In this document: in pieces, positions 38,055 through 49,088 of the stretch | Layout: every line of letters begins with the position of its first letter | Numbering within the stretch: the first letter of the stretch is position 1 | NCBI GenBank assembly: GCA_005784505.1 | Contig: VCAZ01000158.1 | Coordinates: 597,501 to 661,500, forward strand | Length of the DNA: 64,000 bases | DNA from: Bagarius yarrelli | Lineage: Eukaryota; Chordata; Actinopteri; Siluriformes; Sisoridae | Direction of reading: 5' to 3' | Notes under the pieces: generated by a model | The model's database searches: none | What the model saw: only the letters and a program-made list of their open reading frames with translations | Told to the model about the DNA's origin: nothing | Program-made: the position numbers and the translations under genes

Positions 38055-39671
38055 ATGACGTCTTCAGTCTTCTCCAGGTGTGTGTGGATTTAGATGACGT
38101 TCGTTCTAATAAATTGGATGATGCACATTTACAGCATTTGATAAAAATAAGGCAAAAATATTTTATGAACCTGCTTAATTACCGTATAAGTAAATAATAA
38201 TCTCTGATGTGTGCTCTTTCTGGAGACTTCGATTTATCTTAAAATAATTTATTATTACAAGTGTTATTATTATGTTATTTATTGTTTATTCATAGCTTAA
38301 ATATGCAAAGGTAAATAATGAGATATTACAGAGTACATAATTATTTTATCATATAAAACACACAGCTAAACAGAAACAGAAACATAAAACATAAAACATA
38401 AATGAAACAAGTGCTAATTTAAGTCTTTTAGGAGGGCGTGTTTTTAATTTTCAGCCTGTGAAAAACCTTGATGCTCATCTTCTTTGCATTTTAAGAGATA
38501 ATAGGACCAGTCAGGCAGTGCTGGAGGATCTGATAAATAATTAATTATATCATATTTATAGTTTGCTAAAAGGCAAGTCATCTGTATTAAATCCAGAATT
38601 TCACCTTTTTTGGCTTAAAACAAAGCATTTAACATAAACTTATTCTGACAGAGAAGCCTGGTGGTGGTAGTATCAGGTAGACATTTTTTTGCTAGCCTTT
38701 TAAATTCTGCATAATCATTTATTCTGCATATTTATTCACCTCCATGTTGTTTATTAATATATAGATTTATTGTACATTTAAAGTGGATCAAACAATGTGA
38801 TCAAAGAAAAAAATGGCTATTGTTTTGGGTTGCATTTTATTTTCTTGTAACCATGCGCAATACTGTTAAATCTAATCTAATCTAATCTAATCTAATCTAA
38901 TGGCTGGAAGTGAACCTGCAATCTTCTGATTAGCAGTCCAACACTTTAACCACTGAACTACCACTTTTTTTACAGGATGTTAATCCATGATGATCGTTAT
39001 TCTATAACATCATTAAACATCTGACTAATTTGTCTTTATTTTGTCCTGTATTTCATACTCAGTCTTACATTCCAGGTGTCTGGTTTGTTTTCAGAGACAC
39101 ACAGCTGAAGAGTATGGAGCTGACCATAAGCAATGCTGAGAAATACATGGGTCAGTTCTGCACTCTGCTTGCCTCATACACACGCAAAACAGCTAAACTG
39201 AGAGATAAAGCCGACCTGCTCGTCCAGCAGATGCAGGAATTCGCCAGCACTGAAGGTCCTGAGGTCCGAATCTGTCTGAAGAACTTCTCTGAAGATCTGG
39301 CCATGGTGCAGGATTACAGACAGGCCGAGGTGAGAAAAAACACCAACTGGTAATTAACTAAAAATATACTAATATTAAACCGAATACATGTATATCTGCA
39401 TGTTAAGAGATTGTGGTTTACCAGGTAAAAAGGCCCTTAACCCTTAATTGCTCAGTAGTATAAATAATATAATAAGTCAGTCTGAGCATCTGCCAAATGC
39501 CAGAAAAGAAAATGTAAATATAGTAAAATATAAATCTAAAATATAAGAAATCAACTTTGAGATCTATATTTATTGTCATTTCTATTTACATCATGATTGT
39601 GATAATTAATAATAGTTATAATTATCTATAAAACTTTTTAGTCATTTGTTCATTTTATAAAAAGAAAACTG

Positions 39672-39736
<65 letters not shown>

Positions 39737-42412
39737 CAACCATCCACCCACCCAACAATCCATTTATTTACCCATCACTCCTTCTATATTTCAATAAATT
39801 CTTCAATTTTATTTGTTAATCTATTATATGTGTAACCATCCATCCACTTATATTCTTCTTACATCCATCGATCCAGCCATCAATCCATTTATCCATCCAT
39901 TCATCCATCCAACCATCCATCCATCCATTCATCCGTCTATCCAAAGTATTATTTTAATTATATGGTTTTTCTTCATGTGGCTTCTGGTGTCTTTTTAGGT
40001 TGAGAGGTTGGAAACACGTGTGCTTGCTCCATTAAAGGCATACGGGGCTGTTGTGAAAACTAAACGGGTACGTTTATCTTCTAAAATAAAGGAAAAGAAG
40101 GTTAAAATGTTACACAAGTAAATGAGGATAGTTTTATATGCTAGAATTCAAGGCCCTGCAAAGTTTTTAACCCTTCAGACTTTTACACATTATCTAGCTT
40201 TTCAATGATGATGTTAAGTAAATGGTTGTAGTTTGCCAGTTAAAAATATTCTCTGGTTTCTGATGATACTTAAAATGCACTTATTGACCTTAAAACAAAG
40301 CACTACATCAATGTGTGTTAACGCACATGCACATGATAAATTCGCATACTACACGAGATTCAAAGTATGCAAAAAAAAAAAAGACAAAAAAAAACAAACA
40401 GTAAAAAGTTCCAGGTGGAGCTACTAGTTTCAGTGGGATTTGGAAGTACGCATACGATTGACACTTTACTATTCCATGATCCCGTGGGAGAGACAATTCC
40501 TCATAATCCGAAATAGTGGAAAGTGATGACAGGGGACTTTTTTCAAGTATTTAAAGAAAAAAACATTGTTCCTTATGATTAAATTGCAGTTCATCCAAAT
40601 GTAAATCATCCAAGTTAAACATTAGCTAACTTTAAATTTGCGCTGCTGTCAGGTGACCATATCAACTTGACAGATCAAGTAAATTCGAATTTCATTCATA
40701 CTACCTGTATCCATACTATATTATTATACTTGACTTATACTTGATATTATTATACTATATATGATTATACTTTATTAAGAATCAGGAAGTATGCAATAAT
40801 CTAAATGTATTACCTACTCAAAACACAATCCTACTGTGAAGCATGCTGATGGTAGCATTAGATTATTTTTGCTTGATAAGTTTACAAAATGTCATGTGAC
40901 ACAATTTATTTGCATTTACCTCGATTCCATTTGATTTCGAATAACTTAAAACCAAGCTAAAACATAAAACAATTAATTCCATTTTAGTTCCTGGTTTAAC
41001 CTGAACCTCATTCATTTCCAGGCAGACCTGAAGAGGTTTAGTGCCGATCGAGCCAAGGAGATAAAAGAGCTGCAGAGGTTGGAGAAGATCCGGCTAAAGA
41101 ACCCAGCAGACAGACAGAGCATCGTATCCTTCAGGAATAAGCACCTTTCTGTTTGATTTCACATCAATATACGGTTGACAATAAAGAGTGCTTTATTTAT
41201 TAACGTTATCTTTACAACAATATGATTGTGGACCTTAATTTATACGATCAGACGCAGGTAAAAATGGGCAGACTGGAGGTTAACTGCCTTGATATTTAAT
41301 AATCAATCTTATTGTCACTTTATGGTCAAAAGTTTGTGGACAGCCAATTACTAGCACACCCACATCAGGGTGTCTTCTCCAAAAGATCTCCACAAAGTTC
41401 TTTGTATGTTATATTTTTTTACTGAAAATAAGAGACTCAACCCCTGTTCCAGCATGACAATAACCCTGTGCACAAATCCCCTGATCTCCATAAAGACATG
41501 AACTGAACACCTTTGGGATGAACTGGAACTCTGACTGTACTTCAGACCTCCTCACCTCAACATTAGTGTCTGATTGGGGTTAAGGGCCTTGCTCAGGGGC
41601 CCAGTGGTGGCAGCGGGAATCAAATCTGGATCTTCCAATTAGCAGTCCAACACCTTCACCACTGCGCTATCCTTTTTTCTGAATGTGATGGTCATGGGTG
41701 GTATAAATGTCCCAATACTTTTTGCCATATAGTTTATCTATTATTAAATCATTGTTTATAATATTATATAAAACATTAAATAAAGAGTTTAATATATCAG
41801 GGAAATTAATATAAAGTGTCATAAAAAATATTTTTCACCTTTCATTTCTGCATAGTTTTATATTAAATGATTTTAGAGCCTAGTAAAAAAAAAAAAGTAA
41901 TGTAGGATAAAAAGTATTTGTCTCCCTAAACTTAATAATTGGTCGCAGCACCTTTAGCAGCAGCATCTGCACCTGAGACCTTCTAATACCATAATTAAAT
42001 TAGATTTACTTAATCCCGCCCAGGCTGAAACAAACGTACAGAAAGCCAGCAGCAATGCCAACAGGAGCTCCAGGCAAATGGAGGAGACCATTACAGACTT
42101 CCAGAGACAGAAGCTGTCTGATGTTAAGGTTAGTCAATTTGTCTTCATTACAACATACACAAACTCAGACAACTTCAATCATCATCATCATCAGTATCTT
42201 CACAATCACCCTACTGGATTTAATCAACTGTTCTTACTTCAGAGGATCTTCACCGAGTTTATCAGGGTGGAGATGCTGTTCCATGCCAAAGCTCTGGAAG
42301 TTTATACACATACCTTCAACAACCTGGAAACTCTGGACATTGACAAAGATCTAGAGGTGAATATTGAGTGATTCAATGTTATTGAAGTCCTCTTTTTAAT
42401 AGATAGATGGAC

Positions 42413-42475
<63 letters not shown>

Positions 42476-43722
42476 GGGACGGATGGATGGATGGATGGAT
42501 GGATGGATAGATGAATCAATGGACAGTAAATCGTTTCAAATTACATAGAAATAACATTAATAAAGGGAATTAGGAAAGAGGTTTATTTCATTTGCAGTGC
42601 TTTCTAGTTTGCATATTTAAAGAATCCAAATTTATTAATGTGTAAGAACTCAATAGAAAATCTGCTAAATCTGTTCCACAGTTTTTCAGGAGCCAAATTC
42701 AGATTTCTGCTCCCCTTCTGGAAAACACAGCTTCTATCTTTGGTGTTTCTCAGTACCCGAGTCGCACTCCGTCTCCGCTCTATACACTGACGCAGCAGCC
42801 GAGCTTCTCCAACTCCAGGCGTACCGCCGATCAGCCCAAAAAGGTCATAATAACACGTCATGATCTAATGATCTAACATTACAATCTCTATGCAGGGTTC
42901 CTCAGGAGTTCCCTGTATGTATGTTTATGTCATCTGTCAGTGTGGCCCAAATCAAATCTCACTAAAAATCATGGCTTAAACAAGATTTTTATTTGATAGC
43001 AACGATGCAGAACTATACTTAAAGAGAAAAAAATGTTTTTTGTAGTTAAATTGCACTCGTTTAACATCATTCAAGTTGATGAACAAAATTAATCCCAATT
43101 AAATTCACGCTAGTGTGACTGTGACTGTCAAAATGGTGGATGAAGTATGTAATTTTATTCATACTAAACATACTATATAGAACAGACTTTTTTTAACAGT
43201 ATGAACTAACTTAAATATCTAAGTAGTATGTGTTTTGGATGGGCCCCTGACTTCAAATTAAAGGTGCCAGAAAAAATAAAAACAGAATTTTGAAATGATG
43301 CAATAGAAGAGCTATTTTGGTTTTCCAAAGAACCTTTCAGTAAATGGTTTTTAAAATAATGTTTTTAATTGGAGAAGAGAGCACCCACAGGGTTGCCAGA
43401 TTGGGCAGGTAAAGTAATTATAAATGGATATAAAGTCTAAAATTGTATATAATTCAATAAAATGAATAAATTGCTACAGTAGGGGGTTGCTCTCGTAGTG
43501 AGTAAAGGTAATTTTCATTCTTCTGTTTTTCTTCATCAGGCTTTAACTAGAACTTTCCGCAGACAGCAGGAGATGTACGAGGAAGAGGAGGAAGATGACG
43601 AGGAAGAAGAGGAGGAGGAGGAAGAAGAGGAGAGATCTGACTCTGAGGAAGATGTAGGGGAGCCGAGGACTCTCCGTCAATCTTACGCTGCTCAATACAC
43701 CACAGGTCTAAGACAGAAATAA
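38055..43722 (+). CDS. cibar2: CBY1-interacting BAR domain-containing protein 2 (FAM92B-like), eight exons
   Basis: Coding exons: 38055-38077, 39095-39329, 39999-40067, 41022-41123, 42024-42128, 42243-42356, 42682-42843 and 43540-43722. They join in frame to give 330 residues. The start ATG has a CACC context and a 23-base first coding exon reading MTSSVFS plus a split Arg codon. Family landmarks are YTRKTAKLRDKADLL, DYRQAEVERLE, FQRQKL and EMLFHAKALEVY. The BAR domain covers about residues 9-225. Exon 7 encodes a Ser/Pro-rich stretch and exon 8 a run of about 25 acidic residues (276-299) before QSYAAQYTTGLRQK and the stop. Family knowledge: these proteins bind membranes, partner with Chibby1 at the ciliary base and help ciliogenesis. 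Similarity favours CIBAR2 over CIBAR1 (QFCTLLASYTRKTA, FHAKALEVY). Compared with my memory of the family, a Ser-Gln pair before AET appears missing at the exon 4/5 junction. The exon 7 donor (GTCATA) is weak; reading through it adds ten codons and a stop. Confidence 0.9.
38869..38901. repeat. (TCTAA)n array in cibar2 intron 1
   Basis: Six perfect pentamers. Confidence 0.95.
38901..38970 (-). mobile_element. SINE head fragment in cibar2 intron 1
   Basis: CTTCTGATTAGCAGTCCAAC and TTTAACCACTGAACTACCAC are the reversed tRNA-like head. It abuts a (TCTAA)n array. Confidence 0.65.
39430..39515 (+). mobile_element. SINE 3' fragment in cibar2 intron 2
   Basis: GGCCCTTAACCCTTAATTGC, then AAGTCAGTCTGAGCATCTGC and CAAATGCCAG. 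Confidence 0.7.
39672..39944. repeat. (TATC)n then degenerate (CATC)n in cibar2 intron 2
   Basis: A perfect tetramer core occupies 39672-39736. CCATCCATCC-type units follow at 39736-39760 and 39836-39944. Confidence 0.95.
41319..41735 (+). mobile_element. Tc1/mariner-like relic in cibar2 intron 4
   Basis: Inverted-repeat-like ends (TATGGTCAAAAGTTTGTGGA and CCCAATACTTTTTGCCATAT) enclose a short degenerate transposase piece at 41450-41550: a CTGTTCCAGCATGACAAT block and a GAACACCTTTGGGATGAACT block, as in Tc1 DDE transposases. It is non-coding now. A SINE is nested at about 41575-41680. Confidence 0.65.
41575..41682 (-). mobile_element. SINE nested in the Tc1-like relic
   Basis: GTTAAGGGCCTTGCTCAGGG core and AATTAGCAGTCCAACACC head, both reversed, lie inside cibar2 intron 4. 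The nesting shows the SINE landed after the DNA transposon. Confidence 0.7.
42402..42508. repeat. (GATA)n then (GGAT)n in cibar2 intron 6
   Basis: About 17 GATA units are followed by about seven GGAT units. Both types are reverse complements of the arrays in intron 2. Confidence 0.95.
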
Positions 43723-43960
43723 GAAATGTTTAGTAAAATGTCCTTTGTGTAAAAAAGTGTGTAAATATATAAAGGTACAATAATGTATTAATGTAATATG
43801 AAGGGTCAGTTATAGATAAAATATTTTGTGAATAATCTCTGTATGACAAGCAGAACTTCATTTTAGTTTAGTGTGAATAGAGATTGGACAATGGACAATT
43901 TCATGCAAGGACGTTTTATAGGTATATACAAATTTTAAATAAAAAATAAAATAAAAATGT
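43723..43960 (+). other. cibar2: cibar2 3' untranslated region with poly(A) signal
   Basis: AT-rich sequence follows the stop codon. The first clear AATAAA is at 43938-43943, with further copies to about 43983. The true cleavage site cannot be seen. Confidence 0.5.
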
Positions 43961-44165
43961 AAAAATATATGAAAAATAAAAACATACTGCCTGAGGACTT
44001 ATCATCATTAATAGTAGTAATATTAAAAAGAAGTGTTTTATGTCTTTAAATAGAAAATCCACTTTTGCGATCATTTTTATATTACAGACTTTATCATAAT
44101 TCATAACAATAGAGACAAGCAATTTTGTCATTTTTTTTTCTCCTTAGTAAAAATAAATAAAATAC
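43790..44165. repeat. Duplicated segment, copy A (cibar2 3' end)
   Basis: This about 370-base segment recurs at about 47108-47530 in the same orientation with moderate divergence. Shared landmarks include AATCTCTGTATGACAAGCA, GACAATGGACA, AGGACGTTTTA and AAATAGAAAATCCACTTTTG. Copy A contains the cibar2 3' UTR poly(A) region. Confidence 0.85.
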
Positions 44166-44382
44166 TGAAGTAATTGAAATTATTTTGGTCTGTATATGAC
44201 CTTTAGTCAACAGCAGGGTTGCCAGATTAAACTGAAATCTTCAGAAAAACTACAGCATAAAACCCGTTGTAAGGGATTAGACGAAGGCAAATCCATGTTG
44301 CAAAACACTTCTTTATTAAACTTGGAAGGGTGACCGAGGCAAAAACCGACCAAAACCGAGCAAACTGACCAAAAAGGTTAGA
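44166..44382. other. 3' flank of the gypsy relic
   Basis: Contains CAGGGTTGCCAGATTAAACT, a word shared with 43389 (AGGGTTGCCAGATTGGGCAG). On the minus strand an AATAAA lies near 44316 and could belong to a remnant LTR. Confidence 0.35.
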
Positions 44383-44913
44383 CTATGTAGCTAGCCAAAC
44401 TGGAAGTGAAACATGCCGGCTAGTACTCCGGATATGGGGGTCGAGGGGTCGAGGGGCTAGACATTCCAGATGAGCAACATAGAAATCCAGAATTAGGGAT
44501 GGGTCTAGGATGTCCTGAGCTCTGACCCACGACCTCTCTTTTGGTCTATAGCCTTTCCAATTCACTAGGTATTCCAGAAAGCCCCTTCTTCTTCTGGATT
44601 CTAGGATCTCATGCACTATGTAGGTCGGGGTTCCCTCAATTTCGATGGGGCCTGGAGGTTCGGACGTAGGGGGCTCGGTGTTCCGAGCAGGGTAAAAGGG
44701 CTTTAAGAGGGAGACATGAAATGAGGGGGAGATGCAATAAGAAGTGGGGAGCTCCAAACGATATGGAACAGGGTTGATCTGTCGGATGATCTTTAAGGGA
44801 CCCACAACTTTTTGCTTGGCAAGCACAGACATAGATCCTTGGTAGACAGCCACACAAGTTGCCCTGGTCGGTAATTTGGGTGGGGAAACCGATGTTGGTT
44901 GGCATACATGCAT
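44383..44913 (-). pseudogene. Integrase C-terminal domain and chromodomain remnant
   Basis: This part is still open for about 176 codons. Motifs are VGPLKIIRQINPVPYRLELP (integrase C-terminal barrel) and a chromodomain YIVHEILESRRRRGFLEYLV with a following NWKGY. Chromodomains steer insertion of such elements to particular chromatin. Confidence 0.85.
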
Positions 44914-44949
44914 TAGGAGAGGGCTCTCCTGACCAAGGGAGCATAGATG

Positions 44950-45700
44950 GCTGATATCCGAGAACGCACTGAAATGAGGTGAGCTCCGTTGAGGAGTGTG
45001 TGAGTTCTGCGCATATTCAGCCCAGGGCAGGAATTTGCTTCATCTGGTATGTTCACGGGCACAGTAGGACCTGAGGTAATGCCCCAACTCTTGGTTTAAC
45101 CTCTTTACTTGTCCGTTGGATTGAGGGTGATACCCTGAGTTTAGACTGATGTTAATATCGAGGCATTTGCAGAATGCGGCCCCCGGTCTGACACTATATC
45201 CTTGGGGATGTTTCTGAAGTTTCTGAATACATGATAAAACAGGGCGGTTGCGGTTTCAATGGCAAAGGGGGGCCCTAAAGGGTAGTAAACAGTAGGCCTT
45301 GGAGAACCTGTCTACAACAGTAAGGATTGTAGTAAACCTGTTAGAACTAGGCAGATCAGTGACGAAGTCAACAGAGATGTGTGACCAGCGACGCTGAGGA
45401 GTGAGGAGAGGTTCTAGAAGACCTTCTGGTAGATGACAAAGGTTTGGGCCTGGGCACACACTTTACAGACTTTTATGAAATTTTTGACATCAGTGTGATA
45501 GCCATGCCACCAGTAAGCATTTTCCACCAGTTCTGTGGTTCTTCGTGTCCCAGGATGGCCGAAACTTAATAACGCATGTACCCATGTTAGAACTCTGGTA
45601 CCTAAAGCTGCGGGGCAAATGGCAGGAGGAGAGTCATTACGTTGTCCAGTCATAATTTCCAATTCCAAATCCCATTGAATCAGAGCCACCGCAATTTGTT
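44950..45700 (-). pseudogene. Integrase remnant of the gypsy element
   Basis: An HHCC zinc finger (FGHPG ... CKVCAQAQ) is followed by a frame change, then a core with DFVTDLPSS, then VSDRG and a GYHPQSNGQV block in other frames with stops between. All three catalytic regions can be traced but not in one frame. Confidence 0.8.
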
Positions 45701-45714
45701 GGTTTAAGATGGTG

Positions 45715-46340
45715 TCAGGACACGATACTGGAGGAGGAGACAGGCCGGTAGATCACAGTGAATTGGGATCTCGTGAGGAACAGGACCCATCTAGCCTGTG
45801 TAGAGTTCAAGCACTTGGATGACTGCAGGTATTCCAAATTTTTATGATCTGTAATTACAACAAACAGATAAGTGCTCACCTCTAGCCAATGTCTTCTCTC
45901 AGTTAGGGCTTCTTTGATGGCCAGCAGCTTCTTATTTCCCACATTATAAATTCTTTCAGCAGCATATAACTTATAAGAATAAAAAGCACAGGGGTGAGGA
46001 TTGGGAGGATCACCTTGTCTTGGAGAAAGAACCGCTCCCACATTGCTATCAGAGGCATCAACCTCCACTATGAAAGGTAACAAAGGGTCAGGGTGCTGAA
46101 GGATGAGAGCAGTAAAAAATTTGGTTTTTAGTTGGCTGAAGGCCTTGGTAGCCGCTTTATCCGCTTTCAGGAGAGATGTTAGAGGGGAAGCGGTCTGACT
46201 GAAGTTTCTAATAAATCTACTGTAGAAACTACTATGCAAACCCCAGAAAATTCTTCACTGTTTTAGGTTGAGGCCAGTCCAGAACCGCTGCCACCTTGGA
46301 TTAATCCATGGACACTCCCTTGGAGCTGAAACAATAACCT
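45715..46340 (-). pseudogene. RT thumb and RNase H remnant of the gypsy element
   Basis: The thumb reads FLGY, then a DWPQPKTVK block, with stops before and after. RNase H follows with VEVDASDSNVGAVLS (first catalytic Asp) and TDHKNLEYL. An internal deletion shortens the connection region after SLLKADK. Upstream palm motifs are absent. Confidence 0.85.
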
Positions 46341-46370
46341 AGGAATGTGACCTGGTTACAATGACACGCT

Positions 46371-47107
46371 TTTACTTTTTTTTTTGTAATTGTTTTTTTT
46401 AATTTTATTAGTGAAATATTGTTAAAAAAAATTTCAATATGTATTTTCAATTAACCAGTCGATTATTTTAAAATGAAAATTACAAGCCACTTTATACCAC
46501 TTTGGCATGATGCTGTAATAAACTTACAGCCTTGCTAGTGATATTTAACAATTACAATTTAAAGGGAACCTGAAATGAGATTGGACAGCACTATATTATT
46601 GACACATTAACACATACATATTTTACACATCAAATTTATTGTTAATTTCTATTTAATTGAAAAATGGATAAAATCACGTTTTCAGATAAAGTTAATTATT
46701 TTGGTCAACCCGTTCAGTGCATTAATTTCCGGTCTGAAGTGACCAAAAGAAGCCCAATTAGGCAATAAGTGGCTTAAAATGAAAACAATGCCTGTAATTA
46801 GCGTAATTAAGTCTAGCAGTTCATCTTTACTAGATTAACAACACAGAAAATAATCAAATTCATAGAGTGACAGAAGAGCTGTGAGAATGTCATACATTTA
46901 TTCCAACTGAAATTGTCGGGACATGTAAACATCAAAATAGATAACGCCTCACGTAAACACCCGAGCGGAATATATCAATCGGAATGATTCGAGTCGGACT
47001 GACTAAAAGTGTGTGTTAAGATGAATGGGAACGTCTCAGTCGGAAGAGGGCGCCAACCTTCAAAAGAAACACATCATCTCTTCATCTTCTGCTCAAATAA
47101 ACGAAAT
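46371..47107. other. AT-rich DNA between the gypsy relic and duplicated copy B
   Basis: Begins with T-rich runs at the truncation point of the retrotransposon. No gene or repeat was recognised. Confidence 0.4.
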
Positions 47108-47312
47108 CATGTAATAGGAAGGGTCATTTACAGATAAAATAGTTTGTAAATAATCTCTGTATGACAAGCAAAACCTTAATTTAATTCAGTGTGATTAGAT
47201 ATTAGACAATGGACAGTGTCAGGAAAGGACGTTTTACAGGTATATAAAAATTCAAAATAAAAAAATAAAAAAACGTAAAAAGAAATGAAACTGAAAAAAT
47301 AAAATATATATT

Positions 47313-47380
<68 letters not shown>

Positions 47381-47530
47381 AAAAAGAAAAGTGTTTATAT
47401 GTCTTTAAATAGAAAATCCACTTTTGCAATCATTTGTATATTACAGACTTAATCATGATCCAGAACAATATAGGTGCAAATTCATGTTATTTGTTTTCCT
47501 CCTTGAATACTAAAATTAAGCCAAAATAAA
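47108..47530. repeat. Duplicated segment, copy B
   Basis: Partner of the segment at 43790-44165. It has an added (TTA)n/(GTA)n microsatellite at 47309-47380 that copy A shows only in rudiment (a short ATTAATAGTAGTAATATTA). Confidence 0.85.
47309..47380. repeat. (TTA)n then (GTA)n microsatellite
   Basis: About 9 TTA units are followed by about 12 GTA units, inside duplicated copy B. Confidence 0.95.
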
Positions 47531-47719
47531 TGCGTACAATATAAAGCACGCACACAAAAAATACACTTTTTTGTAATTATTGTTTTATTCAGTAATAATA
47601 ATTTAAAAAAAAAACACTTTTTCTGCCAAAATGAGAAAATTAACAAAACCATACACTTTTAACAAAATTATAATATTTCATTAAAACATTTACATTTGGT
47701 CCTAATTTCCCCCCTTACG

Positions 47720-47838
47720 TTAACAGTTGAGGGTTAGGGGCCTTGCTCAGGTGCCCAGCAGCTTGGTGGTGTGGGGAATTATATCCATAATCCTTAGATC
47801 AGCAGTCCAACACCTTAACCACTGAGCTACCACTTCCT
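47720..47838 (-). mobile_element. SINE (same family)
   Basis: CAGTTGAGGGTTAGGGGCCT, GCTCAGGTGCCCAGCAGCTT and CCTTAACCACTGAGCTACCA, all reversed. The tail is absent. Confidence 0.8.
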
Positions 47839-48094
47839 CCACTTACCACTTTTACCATTATTTTCCAATCAAAAAAGCTACACACATTGGTGTAGCAGAT
47901 ATCTGGGTTCCTCCAGAGTAACTGATCTGATGAAGTTTATTGATTGAATTTCTTTCCTCACACTCTAGCAGAAAGACGAGTGATGACATGTTTTCATATT
48001 TCATATTTGTCTATTGATGTCCAGCGCCCCTGGGCTTAGATTCAGGATTCAGACCCAGGACCATCTAGAATAAAATAAACTATTCTAAAAAAAA

Positions 48095-48300
48095 AAAACA
48101 TCAGGCAGATCGACCAGACTGCTTGGCGACATCCAATCAGAAGCCAGAATACACAGAGGTTTGTGTGAGAGTGTGTGATGTCATGTCAGTTGAAGAACAT
48201 GATTACCTACAAAAGCCTCGAGGTAGCTGTGTAAGTGTGTGATGTAATTATAAACCATAAGATTCTCTCTTCATCCTCTCTCGACAATCCAGACCAGGAT
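48095..48300. repeat. Diverged direct repeat, copy 1
   Basis: Shares ACTGC(G/T)TGG, CATCCAATCAGAAGCCAG, GGTGTGAGAG-like and GATTCTCTCTTC blocks with 48640-48830. Confidence 0.6.
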
Positions 48301-48639
48301 AAAGTTCTGATGATAAATAAATCCAGGAAGTTAATATCTGGCGTAGTTAATTTAAGTCGTTAACTTTTCCAGTTACAAACAGATTAAAATCTCAATAACA
48401 GCCGAGTCACTGGCTACCATTAATACCCACCATTTAATTAATTTATTGTTTTAAAATTATTTTTTTCCAACAGTTTAAGCTTCATGTTACACTTTGTGAT
48501 CTAGTGATCTAGTATCGATCTGTTCATTGATAGAGACTCAAAAAGAACCCTAAATAATGTAAATATTCTTTTTTTATTCTAACAACATCACCTTTTTGAC
48601 TTGCCTTGATCTAAAGCCTTAAATAAGCCATTGGCTGAA

Positions 48640-48830
48640 TTGACCAATCAGAAAACAGACTGCGTGGACATGTCCAATCAGAAGCCAGGGCAGACAGGGG
48701 TTGGTGTGAGAGTCTGTACCATGATATTTCATAACAGAAGGACATTATCGAAACACTTTACAGCCGCTGGGTTGTGGTGTAAGTGATTCTCTCTCTCTCT
48801 ATTCGTCCTCCTTCACACCCTCAATGGAAC
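48640..48830. repeat. Diverged direct repeat, copy 2
   Basis: Second copy about 550 bases downstream of the first (TGTCCAATCAGAAGCCAG, GTGTGAGAGTCTGTACC). Confidence 0.6.
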
Positions 48831-49005
48831 CGTAATGGTTTACTGACACCTTCAGAAAACTGATCAATTAGCAGATTTTACGCTAATTAATAATTAATTA
48901 AACTGCTTTTTACAGTCTAGAAAAACATTATACTATTAATAAAGTGGCTTTTTATTACTGTAAAGGAAAATAATAAAGATAAAATTATTGTCACTGTTGA
49001 AGTAA

Positions 49006-49041
49006 GGGAAAGAAAGAAAGAGAGAGAGATAGCAGGAGGGA

Positions 49042-49088
<47 letters not shown>

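Larger units (their letters stand above)
41124..42023 (+). other. cibar2 intron 4, U12-type (minor spliceosome) intron
   Basis: The intron begins GTATCCTT, the U12 donor consensus. It ends CCCAG, with TTACTTAAT (42006-42014) about 11 bases upstream as a branch-site match to TTCCTTAAC. The usual long polypyrimidine tract is absent. A Tc1-like relic with a nested SINE occupies its middle. Confidence 0.8.
44383..46370 (-). mobile_element. Decayed, 5'-truncated Ty3/gypsy chromodomain LTR retrotransposon
   Basis: Reading the minus strand, the order is reverse transcriptase thumb, RNase H, integrase zinc finger, integrase core and C-terminal chromodomain, as in chromoviruses. It starts abruptly near 46370 at a T-rich stretch; gag, protease and the RT active site are missing. 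Several stops and frameshifts break the frame, so it is dead. No pair of LTRs was seen, although AATAAA occurs just past its 3' side (about 44316, minus strand). Confidence 0.85.
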
